Positions 1 to 12,100 of a DNA stretch of 64,000 nucleotides are shown here, piece by piece. Each line of letters starts with the position of its first letter. Position 1 is the stretch's first letter. Under the pieces are notes generated by a model. It had not been told where the DNA came from, searched no databases, and saw only the letters and a program-made list of their open reading frames with translations. The stretch comes from Watersipora subatra. Lineage: Eukaryota; Bryozoa; Gymnolaemata; Cheilostomatida; Watersiporidae. The DNA is taken from contig NC_088708.1 of NCBI RefSeq assembly GCF_963576615.1, forward strand, positions 57,399,196 through 57,463,195, in the 5' to 3' direction. Position numbers and translations under genes: made by a program.

Positions 1-117
1 TGTTCATCGGCTCATCCACGAGTCTGTTTATCCACTCACCGCGAGTCTGTTTATCGTCTCACCCACGAGTCTGTTTATCGGCTCACCATCGAGTCTGTTT
101 ATCGACTCATCGAGTTT
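1..117. repeat. Minisatellite, about 24-25-bp unit
   Basis: About five copies of a unit containing cgagtctgtttatcg and ctcacc, cut by the left edge of the window. Confidence 0.85.
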
Positions 118-2280
118 GCGTGAACTCGCTTTGGATTTGGGAGTCGTCTATTCTTGTCTAGTAAAACTTACTACACCATCTGCTTATCATCAACTTTAAA
201 TAAGAATTGAGAGAAGCTTAAACACAATCGCACGATAATCCTAATGCAACTCATGAAACGTAAACAGGCCTAACTGTCCGATAATATTTCAACTGAACCA
301 TCTAACACATATAAAATCTACACGACATAAATGTCAGATTATTTTCAGTAGCTTCCAGGATGAAATTGCAGATCTATAAAAATACTTACGAAGGTGTATA
401 AGAGGAAGAAAAACTTGACCATTTGGTAACAGTGTAATCTAAAATATTAGGTTCTGATAAAGCCAGTGTGGCTTCAATAACCGTTTTCCTCTCCATAAAT
501 AAAAAACAAAAAGCGAAGAGTTCTTACGAAGCAAATGAGTAGCTTGCAAACGTCATGCGGTTACGTCGCTTGGGTTTTTAACCTCGCCTTTACATAGATT
601 ATTGAGCTAAGGTTACGACAAATATGACCTCTAGCCAGCCTCCAAAAGCTGGATAGCTAGTTCTCTTTCGTAAAAATTATAACCCCGTACCAATGTTCCG
701 AAAGACATCGATGTAATACGTATGTATTCGATGTATATGCCGACGTACATAAACTAATACCTAGTTGAAAGATTAAACATGTTTTGTGGAGTAGTCTTCC
801 TTGCAAGAAAAAGAAAAGACAACTAATTTAAATCGGGTAGTAATTATGATGGGCAGTAGCAGGAATCTCAAACCTTTACTATATTGTCTTTATCTGTTCG
901 CTTCATGATAAAACTACAAGAGAATTTTGGTCGAAATTAAATTAAGAACTTACAAGTTGTTATTGCCTTATGATTGTATTACAAGCTACATTTTATAGCC
1001 ATTGAATGATAACTGTAAAACAGAACATTTTTAATCACAAAATATTAGTTTAAGCAAAAGCAAATGGAATTAAAGTGAGTCAGCCGTGAGTCCGATTGAT
1101 TGTGGTAATGACCAGTCAAGCAATTCTCTCTCTTTCAGTTGGACATTTCGACAATGACTGTCTTATAGTTTCGGCTTTAGCACTGACTTCCATGCAGCTC
1201 TGTTTTTTACCTATTGCCATTTTTTGTGTCTAATTCTCTCAGCTTCATGCTACATTTAGCTACATATTTGCATCTTAGCCTCGGTCTACCTTGAATCCTC
1301 TTTCCGTGGTAGAATTGTAAATATAATAATTGCTCATGACTCATCCTGTGCACACGTCCCAGCCATTTTTTTCTATCAGAATATCTGCCATGGATAAGAG
1401 ACCAGCTCGTCTCAATCTTTAGTTGTTCTTGACTTAATCTTTTTAGGTGAAATTCATTATGCTGTGAAGTTGTCTCAAGTAAAACAGCTCACTAAGGTGG
1501 AATAACTACATGTAGTAGGAATGACTAACTAAAGTCGGTGAGATATTAGGAACCTTGATTGCAGTAGGTCAAGTAAACACACATAATATTATATCTTACT
1601 GAACAACACTGCGGCTGTAGTAATTGAGAATGTTAGAATATTGAGGAACTTGAATAATCTGCCAAATATAAATTAACATTAATGTTATAACTGTGAAAAC
1701 ATTGATAATAAAATTTGGAAACGCTAGCTATCATTCTATTAGAACCTAGTCTAAGGACCAATCCTTCGTTTGGAATAGTATGCTGATCTTATAAATGTAA
1801 TGAAACGGTAAATGCATTAATGCAGAAGTAGCCAAAGTAGTGCTGGTGGCGAATATCTAAACGGCATGACAAGTGTCGAAAAATGTGAGAGAATGCTTTT
1901 GCTCTGGCGAACAGCAAATGTCACCAACAACTTTCACGTTTGTGTTTCATTTATATCACACAAATTGTTTTACTCTAACAGCATTGTAGCAGACATGGCC
2001 TCATCTTCTCTGTGAGAAAAGACAGACTACCTTGATAACACTTCAAGTACAACATCTTTGTATTTTGATACTGCAGCATAACATTTTTATTCTTTTCATT
2101 GCCTGATTGCCTTATAGCATTTTATATGAAGGCTATCGTGACAAATTCATCACCGCTGATAGTAAACTTGAATCAAGTTATGAGACAAAAGCAGTTTGTA
2201 ATTGGGTGTAGTTGAGATAGGAAAGACAACCCCACGGTGAGGTGATCCTAAAGTTTTACCTATATAAAGCCCTGGCAGCG
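118..2280. other. 3' flank of GCN1, mostly featureless
   Basis: AT-rich intergenic or distal 3' UTR sequence. Apart from the LINE remnant I see no supported gene. Confidence 0.5.
1100..1400 (-). pseudogene. LINE retrotransposon remnant (C-terminal end of the reverse-transcriptase ORF)
   Basis: The minus strand reads WLGRVHRM then about 20 residues later GKRIQGRPRLRCK, with Leu/Arg-rich sequence after it. This is the usual tail of non-LTR retrotransposon ORF2 proteins (GHVxRM ... GKRxxGRPxxR). In-frame stops interrupt it, so it is a dead fragment. Assigning a clade is not possible from this piece. Confidence 0.6.
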
Positions 2281-2403
2281 AATTGAAAGCAAAATATGGC
2301 TGGTCATTTCTAATTGCACTGCTAGACTGTATTTTACTGGTAAAAGAACTGTATAGCTTGCTAGTATTTAAAAAAAGCTGTCAACTGCAGCAAGCAAAAG
2401 AAT

Positions 2404-2620
2404 ATTGGATATTCTGTAGCCTACACATGCATCTAGTGCCTTTGAGCTCATTGCACTTTGGTAACTAACATTGATATTGGATATTCTGTAGCCTACACAT
2501 GCATCTAGTGCCTTTGAGCTCATTGCACTTTGGTAACTAGCATTGATATTGGATATTCTGTAGCCTACACATGCATCTAGTGCCTTTGAGCTCATTGCAC
2601 TTTGGTAACTAGCATTGCAC
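2404..2620. repeat. 72-bp tandem repeat, three copies
   Basis: Units start near 2405, 2477 and 2549, each with ttggatattctgtagcc and ctcattgcactttggtaac. The period is a multiple of three, so both strands show spurious open frames. It lies 0.4 kb past the GCN1 stop. Confidence 0.93.
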
Positions 2621-3040
2621 ACAAATAACTTAATGCTTAGAGCGTAAACTCTGACACTTAAAACTATGACACGATATTTATGTGGATAGGAGGAAGTATG
2701 TTTCACCGTGATAAGCTTGATTGTTACTAATTTGAACAGGTATTTTGAACAATGTAAATGCAGTAGGTTACTAGACATATTGCCTCATAACATTAATAGC
2801 GAAGTCATATTCCCATTAATATAGAATCGGTGGGTAAGCTTTTGCACAATATGTCATTATTTCCAAACTTGAAATAAAACAATGATCATGTGTCCATGAA
2901 CATGTACTTGTGTGTACATAGGCCATCAGAATAATACAGAGGACTTAACTGATATAATTTAGGATTATAATAAAGCAAGGTGAACTCGTGCACTTGATTT
3001 ACTCAAAAAACTATCTTCAACATGAAGCTTCGCTAGCTTG
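2621..3040 (-). other. Probable GCN1 3' UTR and flank
   Basis: Directly downstream of the GCN1 stop; AT-rich. No convincing AATAAA on the minus strand within this stretch, so the transcript end is not placed. Confidence 0.4.
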
Positions 3041-3169
3041 TCATTTAAGGAATGTCACATCAAATTCCTCGTCTTTTGGCTCCGCTTGCTTTAATAGTTT
3101 CTTTAAACCTTTGTTGTATGTATCTGCCAGTGCATCTCCTTTAGGACCATCTATTATTGGCAAAAACTT
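3041..3169 (-). CDS. GCN1: GCN1 coding exon 46 (stop codon)
   Basis: Residues 2599-2640, [20 protein letters not shown] to FDVTFLK, then [12 protein letters not shown] aligns with RSLKKLASQA, and EFDVTFLK with the VDDTILT end of human GCN1. Acceptor ttacatattgcag. No clear poly(A) signal was found close downstream. Confidence 0.92.
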   Translation of the reverse strand, partial: KFLPIIDGPKGDALADTYNKGLKKLLKQAEPKDEEFDVTFLK

Positions 3170-6100
3170 CTGCAATATGTAATGAGTTCCGACTGAATTA
3201 TACTTGACTTCGTGTAAAAATTTGTAGCTTAAACATGCAGAAAGAATAAAATGAATATGAGAGAATAGAGCCTAAAGAATAGAATGCAGAATATACAAAT
3301 CACGAGTAGAGTGAGCTGCCATGGATGAAATGTCAGTGAAACCCTTCAGCCAATGATGCTGTTGGTAAAATCCTTTATTCAATAACAAAGTGTTAATGCT
3401 ACTAAACCCTTTAACCAAACAATAAGCTTGAAAATAAATGGCTAAAGATCTCCGCGAAGTGTTGAAACACCATTAAATACCTAATAAATAAACTTCCTTA
3501 TCGATGCACCACTTTAAGAGCCAAAGACTGCCTATTTATTAACACCAAAGTTCAGACTCGCTTCACTTTTGTTATGCATTTATATAAAAACATAAGATAG
3601 TTTCACTACTTCAATGAACCTCACAGCCTTGTTGAATGAAATTACAAAGATTTTCCACTATGAATCCAAATTAAACTGTAACATTCGATACTCAAGTTGT
3701 TATAGCTGTTGTTAAATGTAATCAGAGAAAAAATTTGGTATGCACAACTTGAATTGACCCGCATTTTGACCCAATTTCAATAATAATTAACAAATTGTTA
3801 ACCAATCCTAGTAATACTACTTCCAGTAAGTTAAAAACTAGTTTGATTAGCTTCAAGTCTCTAAGACAACTTAAGAACTTACCAAATATGTAGCCTCTGA
3901 TTGACGCAACTGGAGCAGAGTTATGAGAGCGTATTCACTCGCAGCCTTTACCGCTGAGTTCTTCTCCTTTGCACCAGTAATTAGCACTGGAATCCATACT
4001 TTCATATCACTTTCATCCAGTCCTCCGCATGCATGGTTAGCCACACGACTAACCAGTTCGATTGCGTAACCTACTAGCTGCTTCACATCATTTGAGTCAG
4101 ATTTCATTCCCTAAAAATTATAAATCACAAAATAGTTTTGATCTTTGCAGCGTTCTAAAACTATTCTAAACTATGCAAGTAAGAGTTTAAATATAAAGCA
4201 ACTCACAGACTTGACAGCGATGATAAGCCTTTTATCAAGGGTGACTGCAGACTCAAGATCGCCTTTGATCAGCATAGCCACTCCCCTCAATCCAAACTGA
4301 CATATTGGCACCTAAAATATCAACACTCTATAAACTAAATGTCTAAGAGACTCCTCTAAACTTCACATCTGATAATATAACTAAACAAATAAAAAGACTT
4401 AAAACAAGACAGAACTAGTATCGAAAATAACTAGAGTTAAGAATCACTAGTCAATCTTACAGACCTTGTCTGAGCCACAGAAGGCCAGCAAGGTACTGAT
4501 GACATTCTCTCGGTGTACGTCCTCCTCCAACAGAGCATCTCGGCATTCGCTCAGAGCCACAAACAGAGCCACACTTCTTGCGTGTAACACCATCCAACTA
4601 GGGTCATTTTTATCTAAAAACATCGAAATTCTTTCTAACTATCATAACGATAAAGTAACTCAATGCTAGTCTGTGTTGGCATTCTGAAACAGGTTCTTGA
4701 CAAACAACAGTATGGCAGATACCGTAAAACCTGTATGTGAATGCAACCTTTATTTAAACGTCACCTCTGTTTGAGCGCCGCTATGGGAGAAGGATTGAAA
4801 AATAGAACGCCACCCTTTAATTGAATGCCACTTCTATTTGACCGATACTGTTTGACATTCTTAAACTTCACGAACCCATAAGAGCAAGTGATCAGTAGAA
4901 ATAGAGTTTACAAAACTGTACTAATAATGACTCAATGACATCGATAACAAATAATTAGTTCGTTGATTCTGTTCATATGGAAGTCCAATTTCCAACCCCA
5001 AATTTTTAGGTTTTTTTCATTAGAAACTTTGATTGCAACACCATAGAAATGATTAGTAACTGTATCAGGCTAATAGTAGTTCCTTTTTTGATGCAGTCTT
5101 AATACTTTGATGTATGTTGAAAAACGTTTTCACATTTACGATGGAAAAGCTACTACGTATTTTGATTACACGCAGTTTCTCTTTATTTGCGCTAGAACTT
5201 TCTATTCAAAATGGCATTGCGTAAAAATTTTGCTCTTCTAAAAAATTGTTTGGACGCTAATATCAACTAGCTCAGTTGTGCAGAAGAGGCGTTGGAAGAC
5301 ACTGTGGATGGTATTGAACAGCCAGAAGAATATGAAATGATTTCAAAGGCAACAATAGGAATGCGCCTGGCCAAGCAAATGATGCTAACATTTTTGTTTT
5401 AAAAATGTTATTTGCTTTAAAATAGTAATTTTTGTTGATTGCGGTAATGATTGCGATAATCTGAACTCGGCTTACAATAGATCGACGCTCGTAACTCCTC
5501 TTCTATTGTACATAAAAAGTCAGTTTTGGCTGCGAACTGTAACAAATATATCAAGGAGTGCAATGAGCTTATACAATCTTGTTAAATATAGTTTTAAAAC
5601 AAAAATATACCTTCAAATTTAAAATGAAATAAAAAACTTGAAAGCTCCAACAAATGGCAACGCAGGCTATAAGATCATCGTTATATATAATATATATTAT
5701 ATATATGTATATATTATATATACATTGTAATATATATATAATATATATACATGTATATATATATATAGATGAGAAAGCTAATATATATATATATATCAGC
5801 TTCCTCATGCATATTTACTTCAAAAATCTGCGACAAGTTGGAGGCAAGTTAGCAAAGTTTTTGCCTGCAAAATGGTTAATGTCGCACTGCCCGAAGGAGA
5901 GTGCAAAATATAGACGGCATTCGATTCGCCCATGAAATGGTTAAATTTATCTTCTCAACATCCTGATAAGGTGTTTGAAAAATAGAACTCCCTGTTTATT
6001 TGAATGTCACCTCTATTAAAGCGCCACTCTAAGAGAAGGATTGAAAAAAAGAGTGCCATGGCGTTTAAATAAAGGTTTTACGGTTGGTGACAAAAGAGTT

Positions 6101-9100
6101 AAACAACAATACCTGAATCAAGCTGAAAAACAAGAAGATATGTTTAAAGGCAACTATTTGCAGAAGAAATAGAAATCCTAAAAACACTTATAAGGATAAT
6201 ACGCCTATAATAAAACATTTAAAAACTTTTTGAAAATTCAAAAGCAAAGAATAACACAGGTGCTATAGAGTTTACATAGAGTTTTACCTAAAATCTGTGA
6301 TAAGATGACATCGGTCTTTTCCTCTTTTGGCAGACAACCTATGAGAGCGCCAAGAGCTGCAGCGCTGCCTGTGCGAATGGCATCCTCAGATACAGATAAG
6401 AGCGCTGTCAGAGTCTTTGTAATCTCCTGTCTTATTGCAGTACCCATTTTAGCACCCCCTTCCTTGACACACATGCGCAAGGCATAGAGGAATGTCTCCC
6501 TAAAAGTCAAAAGAAACTGGTAGATTAATGCAGTAGGTTGGACAAACTCTAGTAACATAAAAAAACTTGTCAAATATGAAGGCTAAAAACCGATTGTTTG
6601 CACCCACTTTTATGTTTTTCTACCTGTAAAATGCTTGAATCTAAACTAGAATACGAATACAAGCCTTCAGGATTATCCTTACAAGCCTTCAGGATTATCC
6701 TATACTGATTTGTAATAAGCCTTCAGGATTATCCTATACTGATTTGTGATAAGCTCATAAGAGCTGATAAAGACATATCTTACACAAGGTTGTGAACTGC
6801 CAGTAATACAGGCAGTCAGCTGATATATGATGATGCATTGAACAACATTTCAAGCTTAAAACCTATACACGCGGCCACCTAAAGTCCTTCTATGCGCTTT
6901 CTAATGTAACCGTGGCTAGTCGACCCAAATTCACATTAACTCCTCATCAACCGGTTTTAGTACCCATTTTCAGTTGTAATGAAAATTTAATTTTTAAAAT
7001 AAAATAACTTTTTTTCATTAGCTATAGTTCTAATAATACAATACATGAGCTTAGTGGGCCACTGAACCAAAACACACAAAGAACAGAAGCCAGTACATTA
7101 AGAAAAGCTTAGATAAGAAGATGAGCAAAAACCTTCAATTTTCTTTGATTTTAAGCGACTGAGTGAAGAAAAAAATTTGCGTCAGGTTAATAGACCAATA
7201 GAAACTGACACAGCATACCTCACAGCCACATCATCTGCATAGTTCTTGATGCCATTGTTGATCTCGGTGAACACTGGATCAACCCTCATGTGTATGACGA
7301 TAAGCTGGGCGATAGCCTCAGCAGCCTTCAACCTTACTGATCGAGACGGGTCATTGAGAGCCTTTACAAATGTCGTCTGCAGCTGAGGTAAAAATGGCTT
7401 TAGCATTGGTCCGCACTACAAATCAAATTGGAGTGCCCATGTTCAAATTAAAAACTGGAACAAGATATACTAAGCCTGCTCAACTGATGCAGCACAGAGC
7501 CTGCTGGGATGTAGGATCATTGCGTTAAGTCATGGGATAGCAGAGTTAATGCGTCAAATATGGTTACACAAATAAAATAAAAGTTAGGCTAACGAACCAA
7601 GCCATGAAGTTACCAACAATACTATGGGCTATAAGGAGGTACAAAAGGTTTCAATAAGTGCATTTAAGTATCTCTAATAGACAAATGCGAAGCACAGACA
7701 TATTATAATGAATACAAATATCACTAGATATCTGTGAAAAAGGTAAGAAATTGCAAACAGAGTTTTAGTGCGAACATGATAAAACAAAAAATGGAAAATA
7801 TTTGTGATACTTGCAATTTTGTCGCAGTACCAAAATTACCTATAGTTGTGAGAACTGCCAACGCTTGACATTTATGTATAATAATACCCTACAGGATGAA
7901 AATATTCGTTAGTCATTAAAATTCGCGATTTCGCGAACAGCCAATCCCGCGAATTATTAAATTCAGTGAATAATTAGTTCTATTTTTAATCACAAGAGAG
8001 AATAACTACTGCATCAAATTGAAAACTAGTCGCTAGCCTAGTTTTTAATGTAAATACTAAAAGTAATTGAGTTCCAAAACATTTTTAAAATCATTGCCTG
8101 AGCTTTGAGCTAACACCATTGGCAATGCATCACATTTATTTACAAAATTATTCGAGGTTGTCACAAAATGTGCAGAATGGCATCATTGCGAAAATAGCCG
8201 CGAGGCAGAAGTACTAAACGTAGCCGAGTTCCAAAACTTCTTTAAAATCGTCGCCAGGCTTCGAGCTTTATTGCCATTGCGTCAAACTTTACAAAATTAT
8301 TCAAGGTTTTTACAAGTTATTCGGCATGGCTTCAGCATAGCAAAAAAGCTCTCCTAGTCTTTTTACATTAGAATCAACTCCATCAATCTCTAATACCGAA
8401 GTCAAGGACGATCATGATTTTGATCTGGACATTATGGTATGTATTTGATTTACAGTGCAGATACGTTTTTTCATAATTAACTGCATTAGTTAATTCTTTT
8501 GTTTAAAAACTGATCGCTTTCATCAAATACTTCAGCTATTGTTTTTGTACTTCCTCAACACTCGTTAATATTTTTTCTTTTTTGTGTTTACTGCAGATTG
8601 AGAATGAAACAACCTACTCCGATTACGAAAACTAGAGACAAGTAGTAATATTCATCAAGGCAGGAATATTGGCAGAGAGGCAACCAGTCAACCTAGACCC
8701 CTTCATCGACAACTCCTTGACATCACTGTAGCAAACATGATTAAATTATATATTTTATTTCATGTATAGATATATTATAATTTATTACAAACTTGAGGTA
8801 TAAATAAAATATTTTAAATACAAATAAAATTTTACAAACGACGAATGGAGTAAATATAAACAGTTTAGTCCATATGGCGGTTGTCTAGCAATAAAATTAA
8901 ACTGGTACTCTTGATATGTGAATACTAGCGTGTAATGGTGCTTTCTGACTAGTTATTTTGGTAGTAGCAGCTCTGTCGCTGTCACTGTCTTGGGTAGGTG
9001 TTGAAGGCGATTCTCTCGCTACTACATGGCTGGTAAGGAAGTTATCATCAGAACTCTCCTCGTGGCTTACTATTGCAAAGTTCTGCCGGTTGGCCAAAGA

Positions 9101-12100
9101 TTTACCAAGATGTGCCTGTAAAGGCGTTTTTGTTCCTTTTTAAAAACAGATATATTCTCCTCGTAAGTAGCTGCGGTCACTTCAACCTCAATTTCCAGAC
9201 CTCCCTGAATGATTAGTGATCTTCTAAGAATGACATCTACCACCCTTGCAATCATTGTTCTTCGATGTATGATGAAAAATCTCACACTAAAACAAATAAT
9301 GAAGCAGTAGGGATGGAAAAAATTAGTATTGCGTTTTACCGAAGAACCAAAGTAAAATTCAACTAATTTAGTAAATGTAAAAAACTCATTACTTACCACA
9401 AGTTGTTGGCTTATCAAAGGCCTCCAAAGCGATGAATATTCGTGAAAACCTCTGGATGCAGCAAAAATTGTTTACCGTAGAATAGCATGATCACCTCGCA
9501 GTTGTAAGCTAAATATAAATCGGAACATGCAGTGTGCGCATGCGTAGGAATAACTATTACTAGCCGCAATAGAGTTAACTTTTCCTAGAGAGTGGCAGTT
9601 TTCAGCCGCGAATAAATTCATCCGCGAATATGCATGAAAAGACAATTTTCGCGAAATATAACTCCGCGAATACATTCATCCTGTAGGGTATTTGTTCACG
9701 AGCTGTATTCCAGCTTCGGCTCACCAGTCTGTGGAAAACGTAAGCAGAAACTAGACAAACTTTATTTTCAACCATTCTGACTGGCTAGTGTAACATTTAT
9801 CAATTTAAACATGTTTTTCTGTAGACCATAACGTTATAACAACTATAGTGCCACACAATTAGTGGTAAAAGTTGGCCCTTCAAAACATTTGTTTACGAAG
9901 CTAACAGGTTTACAGTCACTTAGAGACATAAGATAAAAGTAAGTCTATTATCAGGTGCCAGTTCCAGTTAACAAAGTATCGCACGGTAAGAAACCTAGTT
10001 GTACCGACCTTAATGAGAAGAATTATGATGGTGTTGACCATGGCCACTCTTACGGTAGGTCCATACCTATCGCCGAGTACACGAATAAGAGGACCTGTGA
10101 CGTGTACTACAGATGGCTTCAATGCATCAGGGGAGGCAACTTTAATAGCATCGGATAGCCCAATGGCTGCTGTCTCCTTCATTTCTGGAGCTCCATTAAG
10201 CAAGCCTTCTCTGAACACCGGTAGAATGCACGTGATGCCCTGAAGCAAGAGAAGACATGCTAGTCAATTCTAAAGATTTTACGGTGACAGTGCAAGCCAG
10301 ACATGATAAATAGTACTGAAAAGAGAGTCTTTTAGAACTGAAGGAAGCTCTCAGTATATATAGAATTTCGTACATTCAATAGTGGTTATGATTGACTACT
10401 CTACGACTATTCAGAGCTGATACACATTTGATATGGAATACATCAAATGCAATCGACCTCACTGATTCCATAGGTGAAAATAATAACGAAACTATCTAAT
10501 GTTACCAAATTATTTTCAACTTGAACATTTGCTCAACTCTGTCATGTATTAACGCGTCATATGAGGGTAAGGCCGTTTTTGGCAGGATTGTGACGCGCGG
10601 GACATTTGAATGCTTCCTCGCATACTTCTCAGCTCAAATGCGAAATCCTGGTGTCATGCATACTGTTTTAGAAAGCACTTGACATCAACTATCACTGAAT
10701 GAGATTTCATCTTCGTCATGCAATGCATTGACAAATTATGAACCATTAAAGCTGGTGTGACGTGAGAGACCATAATTTGGCATGAAAAACTACTCTTTGA
10801 TCAATTGGAAAAATCTTCTGGAATTTTGGACTCATAACATTATTATTTGACAGGATCAAAGCTCTATTGTCCTTCTATTAGGAATACATACCATTTTGTT
10901 TCTAGGCCAAAGTTTAATGACTCTGTAAGGTTTGAAAGAAGACTACCACCTGTGACGCGCGGGACTGTGACGCGCGGGACAAAAATAACATGAAAAATTA
11001 AGCATTTTTTATGTTTTGTAGTTGTTATACCACAGTTGTTATGAGTTGTTGTTAGTTGTTATGAGTTGCAGTTGTATCATTGAATATACTTGTGCTATTT
11101 AAACATAAAACACATATAACTTGAAGATTGTCAGGCTTTCATACAGTAAACTATTTTTTCTTAAAAACATTCTGCTATTATTATTGCCTCATTTTCTAGT
11201 ACAAAGTGTCTCAGTGACCTGGTAGTTGCTGTTGGTAAAATAACTGGAAATGCTTTAAGAAGAAAATTCCTGTGGGTGGTTCTTGTGTCGTCGAGGTTTG
11301 GCCATGTGAACTGCTTGCATGCACAGTGTGTACTTTATATTGTAGCTACCTTCATTTGCTTCCCCTGTGTGAATTTCTCCAAAGCTGACTTTGGAGGCAT
11401 AGGCCATTGCGACCAGTGTTTGTGGTAAAAACTGAGTCAACGTTTGTGAAGTATTTCCTGTGGTCACCTTTTGATTAAGTTCACTGCTCCTTGTGTATGG
11501 AACTGGCTGCCAAGTAGAAGAACACCATTCCATCAGAGTAACATCACCATCTTCTTTAATTGCTATGTGATGGCAAGATCGAATGCCATGAATTGGAAGT
11601 GCAGTGGACCAGCGTTCTTTGCAGATCCTTGCTGTTTTAGTGATCATATTTTCTGAGATGTATAAAACCATCATTGGTTTCACTGATTTGGAAGTTATTA
11701 TTGTTGCAGCTTCTGCAAATGACTTTGCCGAGTTTACGACATACCATCCTCGATATACTGCCAATAGAACCTGTTGTTTGATGCTTTCCCCAACACCATC
11801 TACTGTACCTTCGCCATGCGATGTCTCAAAAAAACTCTAGTCAGCTGGCATACCCATTTCTTCCTTATGGCCTATCAAGTTCTCAACTGTGAACTAATTT
11901 TTGATTTGCGAAGCGGATCCATCACTTACATAATGAATATGTTGCCGATTAATATTTTCTGCTTTCAGAAATTTCACAAGTTCTCAATTAAACGTGTAAA
12001 CAGCATCCTTAGTGTGTTCTAGGCTATCACTAACTATTGCACAGCATTTGTAGGCTAGGACTCCATCAGTTTATGATAAATCATGACAGTGAATACTGTC

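Noticed and set aside
2368..2778. 136-residue frame with triplicated YQSAMSSKALDACVGYR
   Set aside because: Arises from the 72-bp tandem repeat; no gene context or splice support.
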